A stretch of DNA of 64,000 nucleotides from NCBI GenBank assembly GCA_013298025.1, contig JAAFJE010000007.1, forward strand, positions 1-64,000, given 5' to 3'. Position numbers and translations under genes: made by a program. Source of the stretch: Cytophagales bacterium. Lineage in GTDB: Bacteria > Bacteroidota > Bacteroidia > Cytophagales > Spirosomataceae. Shown here piece after piece: positions 40,907 through 50,576 of this stretch (positions are counted from its first letter, which is position 1; the number at the start of each line of letters is the position of its first letter). The notes beneath the pieces were generated by a model. It was not told where the DNA came from. It saw only the letters and a list, made by a program, of their open reading frames with translations, and did no database searches.

Positions 40907-41413
40907 ATGACAACCGCAAATAACACAGAAGACAAACCCAATAAGTTTTATATCATCAGCGTAAGTGTGCTGACCTTTGTATTTCCGACACTTGCTTTTT
41001 TTACGGAACATTTGGTAAGCCACACGCCTTTATCCTTTGACCTGTTGAGCAAATGGTTTATTTTTTCTGCTGTCGGACTTCGCTTATTTTTTGCAGGTAT
41101 CAAACAAGTGAAAAATCCTGAATTTACAGCAAAACAAATTTTTCATCTTGATAACTCCGACAGCTACCCTATTCTTCGTGAATTAGGTTTTGCCAACATT
41201 TGCTTCGGATTGGTCGCTATTGTTTCTTTGTTTAAACCTGACTGGAGAGTTGTAAGTGCGTTTGCAAGCGGACTTTACTATGGTATTGCAGGCGTTCAAC
41301 ATGGACTCAAACAAACTTCGGGTATAAATGAAAAGTTTGCTTTATGGACAGACCTTATCATTTTCTTATTCCTTTTAATCTATTTTATAAAAGCAATAGG
41401 AATCTTTGCATAA
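40907..41413 (+). CDS. DUF6790-like membrane protein
   Basis: Four-TM small protein; RELGFANICFGLVAI, GLYYGIAGVQHGLK. Confidence 0.5.
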   Translation: MTTANNTEDKPNKFYIISVSVLTFVFPTLAFFTEHLVSHTPLSFDLLSKWFIFSAVGLRLFFAGIKQVKNPEFTAKQIFHLDNSDSYPILRELGFANICFGLVAIVSLFKPDWRVVSAFASGLYYGIAGVQHGLKQTSGINEKFALWTDLIIFLFLLIYFIKAIGIFA

Positions 41414-41416
41414 AAC

Positions 41417-41453
41417 AAAAAGCCTGTAAATCAGATGATTCACAGGCTTTTTT
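41417..41453. terminator. Bidirectional intrinsic terminator
   Basis: caaaaagcctgtaaatcagatgattcacaggcttttttat between convergent genes. Confidence 0.85.
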
Positions 41454-41471
41454 ATAACGCTTAGATTACGC

Positions 41472-42425
41472 TTATTTTTTACCAGGCGTAAGCAATTCAA
41501 AGAATTGGTCTAATTTAGGCGTTACGATGATTTCAGTTCTACGGTTCGATTTACGACCATCAGACGATTGGTTAGACTCTTTCGGAACAAACTCCGAACG
41601 ACCACCAGCCGTCATACGCTCAGGAGCAACTGCAAATTTAGTTTGCAACATACGTACAACCGAAGTAGCACGTTTAGCACTCAAATCCCAGTTGTCTTTG
41701 ATACAGTCAGTTGCGATAGGTACATTATCGGTATGGCCTTCTACCAAAATATCAAGTTCTTTGTGGTCGTTTACCACTTTCGCTACTTTCGCTAATACCG
41801 CCTCAGCTTTTGTATTGATTACAGCACTACCCGACTGGAACAACATTTTGTCTGAGATAGAGATATATACTACCCCTTTTTTTACTTCAACAGTTACGTC
41901 GTCGTCGTTTACATCAGCCAACGAACGTTTGAGGTTCATCACCAATGCCAAGTTGATAGAGTCTTTGCGTTGGATGCTAGAGTTCAAGTTTTGGATATAC
42001 TTGTTTTGCTCGTTCAAAGCTTCCAATGATTTCTTGATGCTTTCAGCACCAGATTTACTCACAACCGATAGGTCAGAAAGGCGGTCGAGCAAGTTGTTAT
42101 TTGTTTTCTTCAAATAGTCGTTTTGCTCTTGCAAATCTTTCAATTGTTTCGTTTTAGCGGCCAACTCTGTGTTTCTATTTTGTAATTCCGCAGTGAGGTC
42201 AGAGGCTTTTTTCTCGCAATCAGATACATCAGATTTCAATTTTCCAACTGCTGTTTCATTAGCTTGTGCCAAAGCTGCTAATTTAGCTTCAGCCTCTGCG
42301 TACTTTTTCTTACTCACACAAGAAGATACCGCTGGAAGTAAGGCAATAAACAAAATTAATTTTTTCATGGTAAAAAAATTGATGTTAAATGTATAAAAGC
42401 TATGCTTTAATAATGGTTGCTTCAA
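41472..42425 (-). CDS. OmpA-family lipoprotein with coiled coil
   Basis: Lipobox LPAVSSCVSKKKY; OmpA C-domain LDILVEGHTDNVPI...NWDLSAKRATSVVRML. Likely start 42368. Confidence 0.93.
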   Translation of the reverse strand: MKQPLLKHSFYTFNINFFTMKKLILFIALLPAVSSCVSKKKYAEAEAKLAALAQANETAVGKLKSDVSDCEKKASDLTAELQNRNTELAAKTKQLKDLQEQNDYLKKTNNNLLDRLSDLSVVSKSGAESIKKSLEALNEQNKYIQNLNSSIQRKDSINLALVMNLKRSLADVNDDDVTVEVKKGVVYISISDKMLFQSGSAVINTKAEAVLAKVAKVVNDHKELDILVEGHTDNVPIATDCIKDNWDLSAKRATSVVRMLQTKFAVAPERMTAGGRSEFVPKESNQSSDGRKSNRRTEIIVTPKLDQFFELLTPGKK

Positions 42426-43039
42426 AGATACAAAACCTTTTTTAACTTCTTACCCATGTTTGCCCTGATAGTTTTTACTTTTATTCTTCCATAACAGATT
42501 TTCATGGTCTATACCACACTCTTCCTTCGTTAGTCCTATTTTGTCTTACTTCAAAATCATAAGCTTAAAACTCAACAAATACCTGCCTACGCTTGGGCTG
42601 AGATAAAACGAAAGCATGAGCCAATAGAATATTGCGACTAACCTTACTTTCATCGAAGCTTTTGCCTTACAACTTCACGAATTTGACTGAAGCCGAAAAA
42701 TACAAGTATAATAGCCGAAAATCCTGATATGTGTTTCTTGTCACAACAAAAGCATATATACACTATCGTTCATTTATTTACTCAAAATAAGACTTTTCTA
42801 AAAAAATTACACCTGATTATATTGATAAATAGAAATACTTTTCATTCTTTAAAAAACTGAGTTTTACTATAAAAATAAAATACACACGTATATTCAAGTA
42901 AGCGTTAATCAAAAAGTGAAAAAACTTACACCAGTGCGAAAATCTGTGATTAATGCAGTAAGTAAAGGTTAATCAGATAATTTTTTGTGTGAATTTTTAG
43001 AACAAATGAAAAAAACATAAAAAGTATTGACGAAAATCA

Positions 43040-43071
43040 TTTGTAAAAAACATGAATATTACTTATATTTG
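43040..43071 (+). promoter_or_regulatory. Bacteroidota-type promoter
   Basis: TTTG (43040-43043), 20-bp spacer, TATATTTG (43064-43071). Confidence 0.6.
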
Positions 43072-43370
43072 TTACAGGTTATTAGAAAACATCTTTTTTC
43101 CTGCACGATAAAAGGTATCAATTTCAATAACACGAACGAATCGCTTGTCTGATTACTAAAATGTATCTGCACAATACTTTTAGTAGAATCGACCCCCATC
43201 AACCAGTATTTTTCGGTACAATCTATATCAATGGCGCCAAAAGAAAGTACACGAAAAGCTCAGAAATGGATTACAATACGTTCTCTTTGTATGGCTGCAC
43301 GTCTAGCAAGCAACTGCACATTGTTTGATTAGTACCCTGACATACAACACATTATCTTTTAGGCAATGAG

Positions 43371-43397
43371 GTATAAAACCCTGCACAAGTTTTATAC
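43371..43397 (+). promoter_or_regulatory. Leader hairpin upstream of the T9SS-cargo-like gene
   Basis: gtataaaac-cctgcacaa-gttttatac, 9-bp perfect stem. Confidence 0.55.
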
Positions 43398-43442
43398 GTA
43401 ACATCATGCCGACGGGTATTACTTTGTCTATAGCTGATTGCT

Positions 43443-44294
43443 ATGAACGCTAAAATTTTTCTGCTTTTTATGAAAACGATACACAATCTTGCGAACGTTC
43501 AATCTGGAGTATTGAAGTCGCTTTTGAGCATATTTTTAGTAAGTATTTTTTCTTTTCAAAACCTTGCAACCAATATTGTTAAAAATGGTAACTTCGAGCA
43601 AGGCAGCACACAATGGACAACTTCGCCCGTAGGTTCGGCAAGCGTACAAAGCAACGACAATGCCGACAATAGCCTTGTGTTGAACAAAAACAAATTCCAA
43701 AATCACTTTTATTTGTGGCAAGATTGTAAAGTGAAAGCAGGCGAGCAATATGCCATTCAGTTGGTGGCAAGTGCCAGTGCAAATTTAGCCAATATTGGTT
43801 TTGAGTTTTACGATGCCAAAGGCAACTTGATTGGCAACAAAGTGAGTACGCCCGTAAAGCAAGAAGAAGCAGGCGAATTTACACCTTACGATTTTGGCAA
43901 TATCAACGTTCCTAGCGGTGCTAGTGTGTTACGTTTGATTGCTTATACTTTTGGCGGTGCCTTGAAATTGGATAATGTGTCGATAGAAGCAAAAGAAAAT
44001 ACCACTGAAAATCCAGCTTTAGAAACAGAAAAAGCCTTGTTGCAATTATTCCCTAATCCTGCTACAACGGTTTCTACCTTGAAAGTTGATTTTGCTAATT
44101 CGGTTGGAAACGACCCCATCGAAATTGCGGTAATGGGCATGGATGGTTCTGTGATATTTAATCAAATACTAGATAAAAAAGAAGCGGAAGTCATTACGAT
44201 TCCCGTAGAAGAATGGAAATCAGGCATTTATTTTGTCAAACTATCGCAGGGAAGCGAGTTTAGTCGAGTCGTCAAGTTGGTCGTCAGTAAATGA
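43443..44294 (+). CDS. Secreted protein with carbohydrate-binding-like domain and T9SS C-terminal sorting domain
   Basis: NIVKNGNFEQGSTQWTT (CBM-like start); C-terminal LQLFPNPATTVSTLKV...GIYFVKLSQGSEFSRVVKLVVSK. Likely start 43470. Confidence 0.85.
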   Translation: MNAKIFLLFMKTIHNLANVQSGVLKSLLSIFLVSIFSFQNLATNIVKNGNFEQGSTQWTTSPVGSASVQSNDNADNSLVLNKNKFQNHFYLWQDCKVKAGEQYAIQLVASASANLANIGFEFYDAKGNLIGNKVSTPVKQEEAGEFTPYDFGNINVPSGASVLRLIAYTFGGALKLDNVSIEAKENTTENPALETEKALLQLFPNPATTVSTLKVDFANSVGNDPIEIAVMGMDGSVIFNQILDKKEAEVITIPVEEWKSGIYFVKLSQGSEFSRVVKLVVSK

Positions 44295-44311
44295 TGAATA
44301 TTTTCAGCACA

Positions 44312-44358
44312 AACGGCATAAAAAAAGAGGCATTGATGCCGCTTTTTTTATGCCGTTT
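44312..44358. terminator. Intrinsic terminator between convergent genes
   Basis: aacggcataaaaaaag aggcattgatgcc gctttttttatgccgtt. Confidence 0.85.
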
Positions 44359-44401
44359 GAATAAGTGGTGAATTAAAATTCACCACTCAGCATACTTATA
44401 T

Positions 44402-45496
44402 TTATTGAGCTATCGTGTGCATCACTTCTGTTTGCTTTCTGATAGACTCTAAGTGAACCAATTTGAAAAGTTCTTCTACAAACTCAGGGTACAAACCTAA
44501 GCCAGCCGCTTGTTTAGCACGGTCGGCGTGTACTTGTTTCCAACGGTCAAGTTGCAATACAGCCACGTTGTTGTCACGCTTGTATTCGCCCAATTTTTCA
44601 ACTACAGCCATACGAGCCGCCAACACTTCCATCAATTCACGGTCGATGTTGTCGATTTTAGCACGCAACGCCGTTAGTTCGTCTGTGAAATCGGCACCAT
44701 AATTCGCTTTACGTACTTCCAATTCACGCAACATTTCGCCCAAAGCTTCTGGAGTCAATTGTTGAGAAGCATCAGACCAAGCCTCATCTGGACGACGGTG
44801 CGTTTCGATAATCATACCATCATAGTTGAGGTCTAAGATACGTTGCGACAATTCCATCAACAAAGCACGTTTCCCAGCCATGTGAGAAGGGTCGCCGATG
44901 ATAGGCAATTGTGGGAACAAACGTTTCATTTCCACAGCTATTTGCCACATCGGAGAGTTGCGGTATTTTGTTTCTTGAGCATTAGAGAAACCACGGTGGA
45001 TAGCACCCAATTTCTTAATACCCGCACCTTGCAAACGCTCGAATGCACCAACCCAAAGAGCTAAATCGGGGTTAACAGGGTTTTTCACCAATACAGGAAT
45101 ATCAACACCTTTCAAGGCATCAGCAATTTCTTGCACATTGAAAGGGTTTACAGTAGTTCTAGCACCAATCCAAAGGACATCTACCCCATATTTCAACGAC
45201 AATTCGATATGTTCTGGCGTAGCAACCTCTACAGCTAATGGCAAACCCGTTTGCTTTTTAGCCTCTACAAGCCAAGGTAAAGCCGCTTCACCCATTCCTT
45301 CAAAACTACCTGGACGAGTACGAGGTTTCCACACACCCGCACGCATGATATGAGCATATCCTTCAGCTTTAATACGGTTGGCGGTTTCAAGTACTTGCTC
45401 TTCCGTTTCGGCAGAACAAGGACCTGCAATAATCAATGGTTTGCCGTCAGTATTAATCCATTCCTGCATCGGCACTACGTCTAAATTTGCGTTCAT
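44402..45496 (-). CDS. Bifunctional DAHP synthase / chorismate mutase type II
   Basis: KPLIIAGPCSAETEEQVLETA, IGDPSHMAGKR, plus C-terminal chorismate mutase LRAKIDNIDRELMEVLAARMAVVEKLGEYK. Confidence 0.96.
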   Translation of the reverse strand: MNANLDVVPMQEWINTDGKPLIIAGPCSAETEEQVLETANRIKAEGYAHIMRAGVWKPRTRPGSFEGMGEAALPWLVEAKKQTGLPLAVEVATPEHIELSLKYGVDVLWIGARTTVNPFNVQEIADALKGVDIPVLVKNPVNPDLALWVGAFERLQGAGIKKLGAIHRGFSNAQETKYRNSPMWQIAVEMKRLFPQLPIIGDPSHMAGKRALLMELSQRILDLNYDGMIIETHRRPDEAWSDASQQLTPEALGEMLRELEVRKANYGADFTDELTALRAKIDNIDRELMEVLAARMAVVEKLGEYKRDNNVAVLQLDRWKQVHADRAKQAAGLGLYPEFVEELFKLVHLESIRKQTEVMHTIAQ

Positions 45497-45811
45497 TTGG
45501 CAAACAGATATTAATTCAAGATAAAAAATTAAAAATTCACTATGGTTGGGGTACTTGCTATTGCCCTTGATTATCAGCCTATAGCTTTTGATTGTGTTTG
45601 TCGGTTTACTTGAAATTTAGGTAAAAAATCAAGTCCCGAAAAAAAATCCCCCTCAAATATATTTTTGTATTATTCTAATATACTATATTTGCACGTTTCA
45701 TGTAAAATTAGATGATTAACTCTTTCGTTAATAGGATTTTACTTTATCAACAAATCTTTGGTTAAAACCACCACTTTTTTCAATATTATAGTCACTTTTT
45801 TGTCTTAGAAT

Positions 45812-47023
45812 ATGACTAAAAACGTAATCATCGAACCGATTATGAAGGCCGACAAAATCTCATTTGAAGACACTTCTATCGCATTTTCCAGCAAGTCTGA
45901 TACACAACTGAAAAAGATGTATCTCATTTTCGCCAGTATGAATCAGAATTGGCTTGTAAAGTTAGGAACTTTTTTTATCAAACTCTTCATTTTTCTTCAT
46001 TTTCCTATCAAAAAACTCATCAAAGCTACGGTTTTTGAGCAGTTTTGCGGTGGAGAAACCCTGCAAGAATGTAACAAAGCCATTGAAAATTTGGACAAAG
46101 CCCATATTGGCACAATTTTGGATTATTCCGTGGAGGGGGAAGATAATGAAAAAAGTTTTGATTTAACAAGAGATGAAATCTTGCTTACCATCGAAAAAGC
46201 ACATCAAAACGCCGCTATTCCTTTCGCCGTATTCAAAGTAACGGGCATTGGTAGTACTGAGCTACTAGAAAAAGTGCAAAACGCCGCCCCTCTCAGCACA
46301 GAAGAAAGCCAAGCTTTTGAAAGAGTGAGAACCAGAATGCAAGCCCTTTGTCAAAAAGCTGCCGACTTGCAAGTACGTATTTTTGTAGATGCCGAAGAAT
46401 CGTGGATACAAGACACCATCGACGACCTTACCTACGAAATGATGGAGCAATTCAATACGCAAGATTGCATCGTTTACAATACCTACCAGATGTATCGGAA
46501 AGATATGCTCGAAAACCTCAAACACGCCACTGAAATGGCACGTTATAAGGGACATTGCTTAGGGGCAAAATTGGTGCGTGGTGCATACATGGAAAAAGAA
46601 CGCCAGCGTGCCCATGAAGGCAATTACTGCGAACCAGTGCACGAAACCAAAGAAAATACCGACAAAGACTTCAACCTAGCCCTTGTATTTGCTATCGAAA
46701 ACAAAGATATACTTTCAGTTTGTGTTGGAACACACAACGAGTACAGTTGCCAGTACCTCACCGAACTCATGCGTCAGCACAAGGTAGCACCAACCGACAA
46801 GCACTTCTATTTTGCCCAATTGCTCGGTATGTCTGATAACATTTCTTATAACCTAGCGAACGCTGGCTACAATGTAGCCAAGTACGTACCTTACGGCCCC
46901 GTAGAAGCCGTGATGCCTTATTTGTTCCGTCGGGCTTCCGAAAATACGTCGGTGGCAGGGCAGGCAAGTCGTGAATTTACTTTGATTAAGAATGAAATGT
47001 ATCGCCGCAAAAAAGCCAAATAA
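45812..47023 (+). CDS. Proline dehydrogenase family protein
   Basis: GAKLVRGAYMEKER, VGTHNEYS, FAQLLGMSDNISYNLA, YVPYGPVEAVMPYLFRRASEN. Confidence 0.95.
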   Translation: MTKNVIIEPIMKADKISFEDTSIAFSSKSDTQLKKMYLIFASMNQNWLVKLGTFFIKLFIFLHFPIKKLIKATVFEQFCGGETLQECNKAIENLDKAHIGTILDYSVEGEDNEKSFDLTRDEILLTIEKAHQNAAIPFAVFKVTGIGSTELLEKVQNAAPLSTEESQAFERVRTRMQALCQKAADLQVRIFVDAEESWIQDTIDDLTYEMMEQFNTQDCIVYNTYQMYRKDMLENLKHATEMARYKGHCLGAKLVRGAYMEKERQRAHEGNYCEPVHETKENTDKDFNLALVFAIENKDILSVCVGTHNEYSCQYLTELMRQHKVAPTDKHFYFAQLLGMSDNISYNLANAGYNVAKYVPYGPVEAVMPYLFRRASENTSVAGQASREFTLIKNEMYRRKKAK

Positions 47024-47187
47024 GCGTTTTTTTCGGTACATTTTTGTAAAAATATCCTAAAACGCCATCGGATGCCTTGCTATCGTGGCGTTTTTATTTT
47101 GTACCTTTGCAGACGATAACCAATTGACGAAAGGCTTTTTTGCCTTGTTTTAGGTAATTTTTTCATACAAACAGTTGTGATTTAGCA

Positions 47188-47865
47188 ATGCTTCGCAGTC
47201 CTTATAAATACTTTGGCTTAACGCTTTTGTTGATTCTTTTAGACCAACTTATCAAATTTGCCATCCATCATTACTTACAATTTCCGGGCAACGAAGTGCC
47301 TGTTATTGGACAATGGCTCAAACTCCATTATGTCTTAAACCCCGGTATGGCGTTTGGTATGACCCTCGACTTTATTCCGAATGGTTATGGCAAAGTGGTA
47401 CTCACAGTCTTTAGGATTATTGCCATGTTTGGCATTGGATACTACCTAACTATTTTGGCCAAAAAAAATGCTCATGTAGGCTTGTTGTGGAGTATAGCCT
47501 CTATTCTTGGCGGTGCTATTGGCAATGTAATCGACAGTATTTTTTATGGTATTATTTTCGATAATGCTCCCATTGGTTCACCAATGCCTTGGTTTCATGG
47601 GCAGGTAATTGATATGTTTTTCTTCGATTTTTACCAAGGATGGATACCCGAAAAAGTACCCGTATTGGGAGGAACGTATTACTCTACCCCCATTTTCAAC
47701 TTTGCAGATGCCTGTATTTTTTGTGGCGTAGTAGCCATTATGAATTGGCAGAATGTCTTTTTCGCCCCAAGCGAAAAGCAAGCCGACACAGGTATAGCCC
47801 CCGAAGCACCCGTTTTGACAGACGAAGCCAACAACAATTCAGAAGAAACAGAACCAGCAGTTTAG
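47188..47865 (+). CDS. lspA: Lipoprotein signal peptidase (signal peptidase II)
   Basis: LLDQLIKFAIHH, NPGMAFGM, GGAIGNVIDSIFYG, VIDMFFFDF, FNFADACIFCGV. Confidence 0.95.
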   Translation: MLRSPYKYFGLTLLLILLDQLIKFAIHHYLQFPGNEVPVIGQWLKLHYVLNPGMAFGMTLDFIPNGYGKVVLTVFRIIAMFGIGYYLTILAKKNAHVGLLWSIASILGGAIGNVIDSIFYGIIFDNAPIGSPMPWFHGQVIDMFFFDFYQGWIPEKVPVLGGTYYSTPIFNFADACIFCGVVAIMNWQNVFFAPSEKQADTGIAPEAPVLTDEANNNSEETEPAV

Positions 47866-47883
47866 CATATTGATGCCCCAACC

Positions 47884-48444
47884 ATGAAGTCGATTGTATT
47901 ATTAGTGATTTTCTGGATAGGCTACGGATGCCTCCACAGCGGACTTGCCACGCTTGCCGTGAAAGAAAAGTTCCGCTCAATGTCCTATTACCGACTGGTG
48001 TACAACCTCATTGCTTTGTTAACGCTTTTGCCTATTGTTTACTTTCAGCAAAACGCCCCAGTAAGCATAGTGATGAAGCCCGATACCATGAATTATATTT
48101 TGGGCGGCCTGATGGTCGGTTCGGGTTTTTATACTGCTTTTATTTCGTTTCAGCAATACAACCTTGCGGCATTCTTAGGCTTCAAGCCCGAAGATACCCG
48201 CACTTTACAAACCGAAGGCATTTTGAGCCTTGTCAGACATCCGCTTTATTTGGCAACCTTATTAGTAGTCTGGGGGAGTTTTGGGGTTTTAGGTACAGAT
48301 TTGAGTTGCACTACAGCCATTTGCATAAGCCTTTACGTGCGTGTTGGTATTTATTTTGAAGAAAAAAAACTCGTTCAAATTTTTGGTAAAGCTTACATCG
48401 ACTATCAAAAGAAAGTACCGATGCTGATTCCTAAGCTACAATAA
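47884..48444 (+). CDS. NnrU/isoprenylcysteine methyltransferase-like membrane protein
   Basis: LQTEGILSLVRHPLYLATLLVVWG, YFEEKKLVQIFGKAYIDYQKKVPMLIP. Confidence 0.75.
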   Translation: MKSIVLLVIFWIGYGCLHSGLATLAVKEKFRSMSYYRLVYNLIALLTLLPIVYFQQNAPVSIVMKPDTMNYILGGLMVGSGFYTAFISFQQYNLAAFLGFKPEDTRTLQTEGILSLVRHPLYLATLLVVWGSFGVLGTDLSCTTAICISLYVRVGIYFEEKKLVQIFGKAYIDYQKKVPMLIPKLQ

Positions 48445-48452
48445 GAGTTCAA

Positions 48453-48489
48453 CACAAAAAAGCACCTTCCCACAAGGTGCTTTTTTGTG
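48453..48489. terminator. Intrinsic terminator
   Basis: cacaaaaaagcacctt-cccac-aaggtgcttttttgtg. Confidence 0.85.
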
Positions 48490-48548
48490 CTTGATTTTAA
48501 GGATTTTTTTGTGTTTATTGGAAAACTAATAAGAAAAGGAGTCGAGCA

Positions 48549-49733
48549 ATGATAGAAACCCCACTGCTAACACAGGTGCAAGCATTCGCCGAAGGTATTT
48601 TACAAAAACTGCCTCCGCACTATAGTTACCACAACTATCAACATACCAGCGATGTAGTGGCTACTACCTTTGCTATAGCCACTACAATGGACATCGAAGC
48701 CAAAGCCCTAGAAAACTTACTGATAGCGGCTTGGCTACACGACATTGGCTATAGCCAAAGCACCACCGACCACGAACAAATAGGTGCCGACATGGCCCGT
48801 GAATTTCTAACAAGTTTAGAGGTTTCGGAGAAAAGGATAAACAAAATTTGCACGTATATTCTTGCCACTCGGATGCCTCAAATGCCCATGAATGCCAAGG
48901 AAATGATTTTGTGCGATGCCGATTTGGCTCATTTAGCAGATGAGGCATTTTGGGAAAAATCGGAAAGCTTGCGACAAGAAATTTCCCATACCAAAGAGCC
49001 TCTTGCTGAAAAAGAGTGGCTCAAAATAACTCTTGCATTTTTTGAAGAACACCGCTATTTTACGCCTTATGGCAAAAGCATTTTAGCCCCTAAAAAGGAG
49101 CTAAATAAGCTACAAATGGAAGAGAAATTGTCTTTCTTGAAAGAGTCGAAAAAATTGAAAAAAGCCGAAAACGACAAACAAATCAAAGAAGAAAAAATCA
49201 AAAAGCCCGAAAGAGGCGTGGAAACCATGTTTAGAACGACCTCGGCGAATCACTTCCAACTTTCGGCAATGGCCGACAACAAGGCAAATATCATGATTTC
49301 GGTCAATACGATTATCATTTCTTTGATTGTCAGTATTTTAGTAAGAAAACTAGAAGAAAATACTTACCTAGTCATACCCACTATCATGCTTACGATTGTG
49401 TGCTTATTTGCCACCGTTTTTGCAGTATTGGCCACCATTCCGAACGTAACCAAAGGAAAATTCTCGAAAGAAGACATCGACAACCGCACGGCTAATTTAC
49501 TTTTTTTCGGTAATTTTCATCAAATGACCTTAGAAGATTACCAAGCAGGCATGAAAGAAATGATGAACGATTCGGAGTTTTTGTATGCCTCAATGACACG
49601 AGATATTTATTTTTTAGGCAAAGTATTAGGTCGAAAATACAAGCTTTTGCGGATTGCCTACGGCATTTTTATGTTTGGTTTTGTGGCTTCTGTCATGGCT
49701 TTTGGGATTGCCGCCTTGCTTGAGAATTTATAG
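48549..49733 (+). CDS. HD-domain phosphohydrolase fused to a Pycsar-effector-like (DUF5706) two-TM domain
   Basis: N-terminal YHNYQHTSDVV...AAWLHDIGY; C-terminal TTSANHFQLSAMADNKANIMISVNTIIISL...GNFHQMTLEDY...DIYFLGKVLGRKYKLLRIAYGIF. Confidence 0.88.
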   Translation: MIETPLLTQVQAFAEGILQKLPPHYSYHNYQHTSDVVATTFAIATTMDIEAKALENLLIAAWLHDIGYSQSTTDHEQIGADMAREFLTSLEVSEKRINKICTYILATRMPQMPMNAKEMILCDADLAHLADEAFWEKSESLRQEISHTKEPLAEKEWLKITLAFFEEHRYFTPYGKSILAPKKELNKLQMEEKLSFLKESKKLKKAENDKQIKEEKIKKPERGVETMFRTTSANHFQLSAMADNKANIMISVNTIIISLIVSILVRKLEENTYLVIPTIMLTIVCLFATVFAVLATIPNVTKGKFSKEDIDNRTANLLFFGNFHQMTLEDYQAGMKEMMNDSEFLYASMTRDIYFLGKVLGRKYKLLRIAYGIFMFGFVASVMAFGIAALLENL

Positions 49734-49772
49734 TAAATTAACCTAAAAAACGTTTTTCCCCCGAAGTATTCC

Positions 49773-50516
49773 ATGAAGTATTGGCTCGAAAAAATTGTTC
49801 GTTATAGTGGCCTTGCCCTGTGTTTACTCGTATGGCAGCTACAAGTATTAGCACAAAGCGATTCGCTCATACAGCCATTTCGCTCTAAAAGCTTGATAGC
49901 CCCAGCCGTACTCATTGCCACAGGCATGGTGTTTATCAACAATAGTACCAAAGCCGAACAAAAAGAATGGCACCAACAATACCTTACTGGATTCAGAACG
50001 CACATAGATGATTATTTGCAATTTGTCCCTCAAACCGTGACCGTAGGCTTGGAGCTTTCGGGTATCAAGGGCAAAAACTCGGCAGCCGATAAAATAGGCA
50101 TTGTCACTACCAGCACGGCTATCATGGTTGCAACGGTTTTTACGTTGAAAAAGCTCACCCAAGTAACACGCCCAGACGATAGCTCTAGCGACTCGTTTCC
50201 TTCGGGGCATACCGCCAATGCTTTTCTAGGTGCTACCATTTTAGCCGAAGAGTACGGTTCACAAAGTGTATGGTATAGCGTTGGAGGTTATACTACTGCC
50301 ACAGCCACAGGAACATTCAGAATGCTCAATAACCGACATTGGTTATCGGATGTATTAGTGGGGGCAGGCATCGGCATTTTGTCGGCAAAGGCTGCTTATG
50401 TGGTGTATCCTTGGCTAAAAGACAGGATTCATCCAACTAGAAAAAAAATACAAACGTCGTTTGTTCCTTGGAGTAACGGACAGCTCTATGGCGGCAGTTT
50501 TAGCATATACTTCTAA
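49773..50516 (+). CDS. PAP2-superfamily phosphatase
   Basis: KKLTQVTRPDDSSSDSFPSGHTANAF, RMLNNRHWLSDVLVGAGIG. Confidence 0.92.
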   Translation: MKYWLEKIVRYSGLALCLLVWQLQVLAQSDSLIQPFRSKSLIAPAVLIATGMVFINNSTKAEQKEWHQQYLTGFRTHIDDYLQFVPQTVTVGLELSGIKGKNSAADKIGIVTTSTAIMVATVFTLKKLTQVTRPDDSSSDSFPSGHTANAFLGATILAEEYGSQSVWYSVGGYTTATATGTFRMLNNRHWLSDVLVGAGIGILSAKAAYVVYPWLKDRIHPTRKKIQTSFVPWSNGQLYGGSFSIYF

Positions 50517-50576
50517 AAGTAAGCAAGTTAAGGTCGAATTAAGTAACCCTGGCTTGCTTCTTAACTCAACAGACTT

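Noticed and set aside
44402-45496. DAHP synthase-chorismate mutase fusion as a novelty
   Set aside because: This fusion order is already known as a standard Bacteroidota enzyme.
48549-49733. A complete Pycsar or CBASS antiphage system
   Set aside because: Only an effector-like domain fused to HD is present; no adenylate/uridylate cyclase, CD-NTase or Cap gene adjacent.
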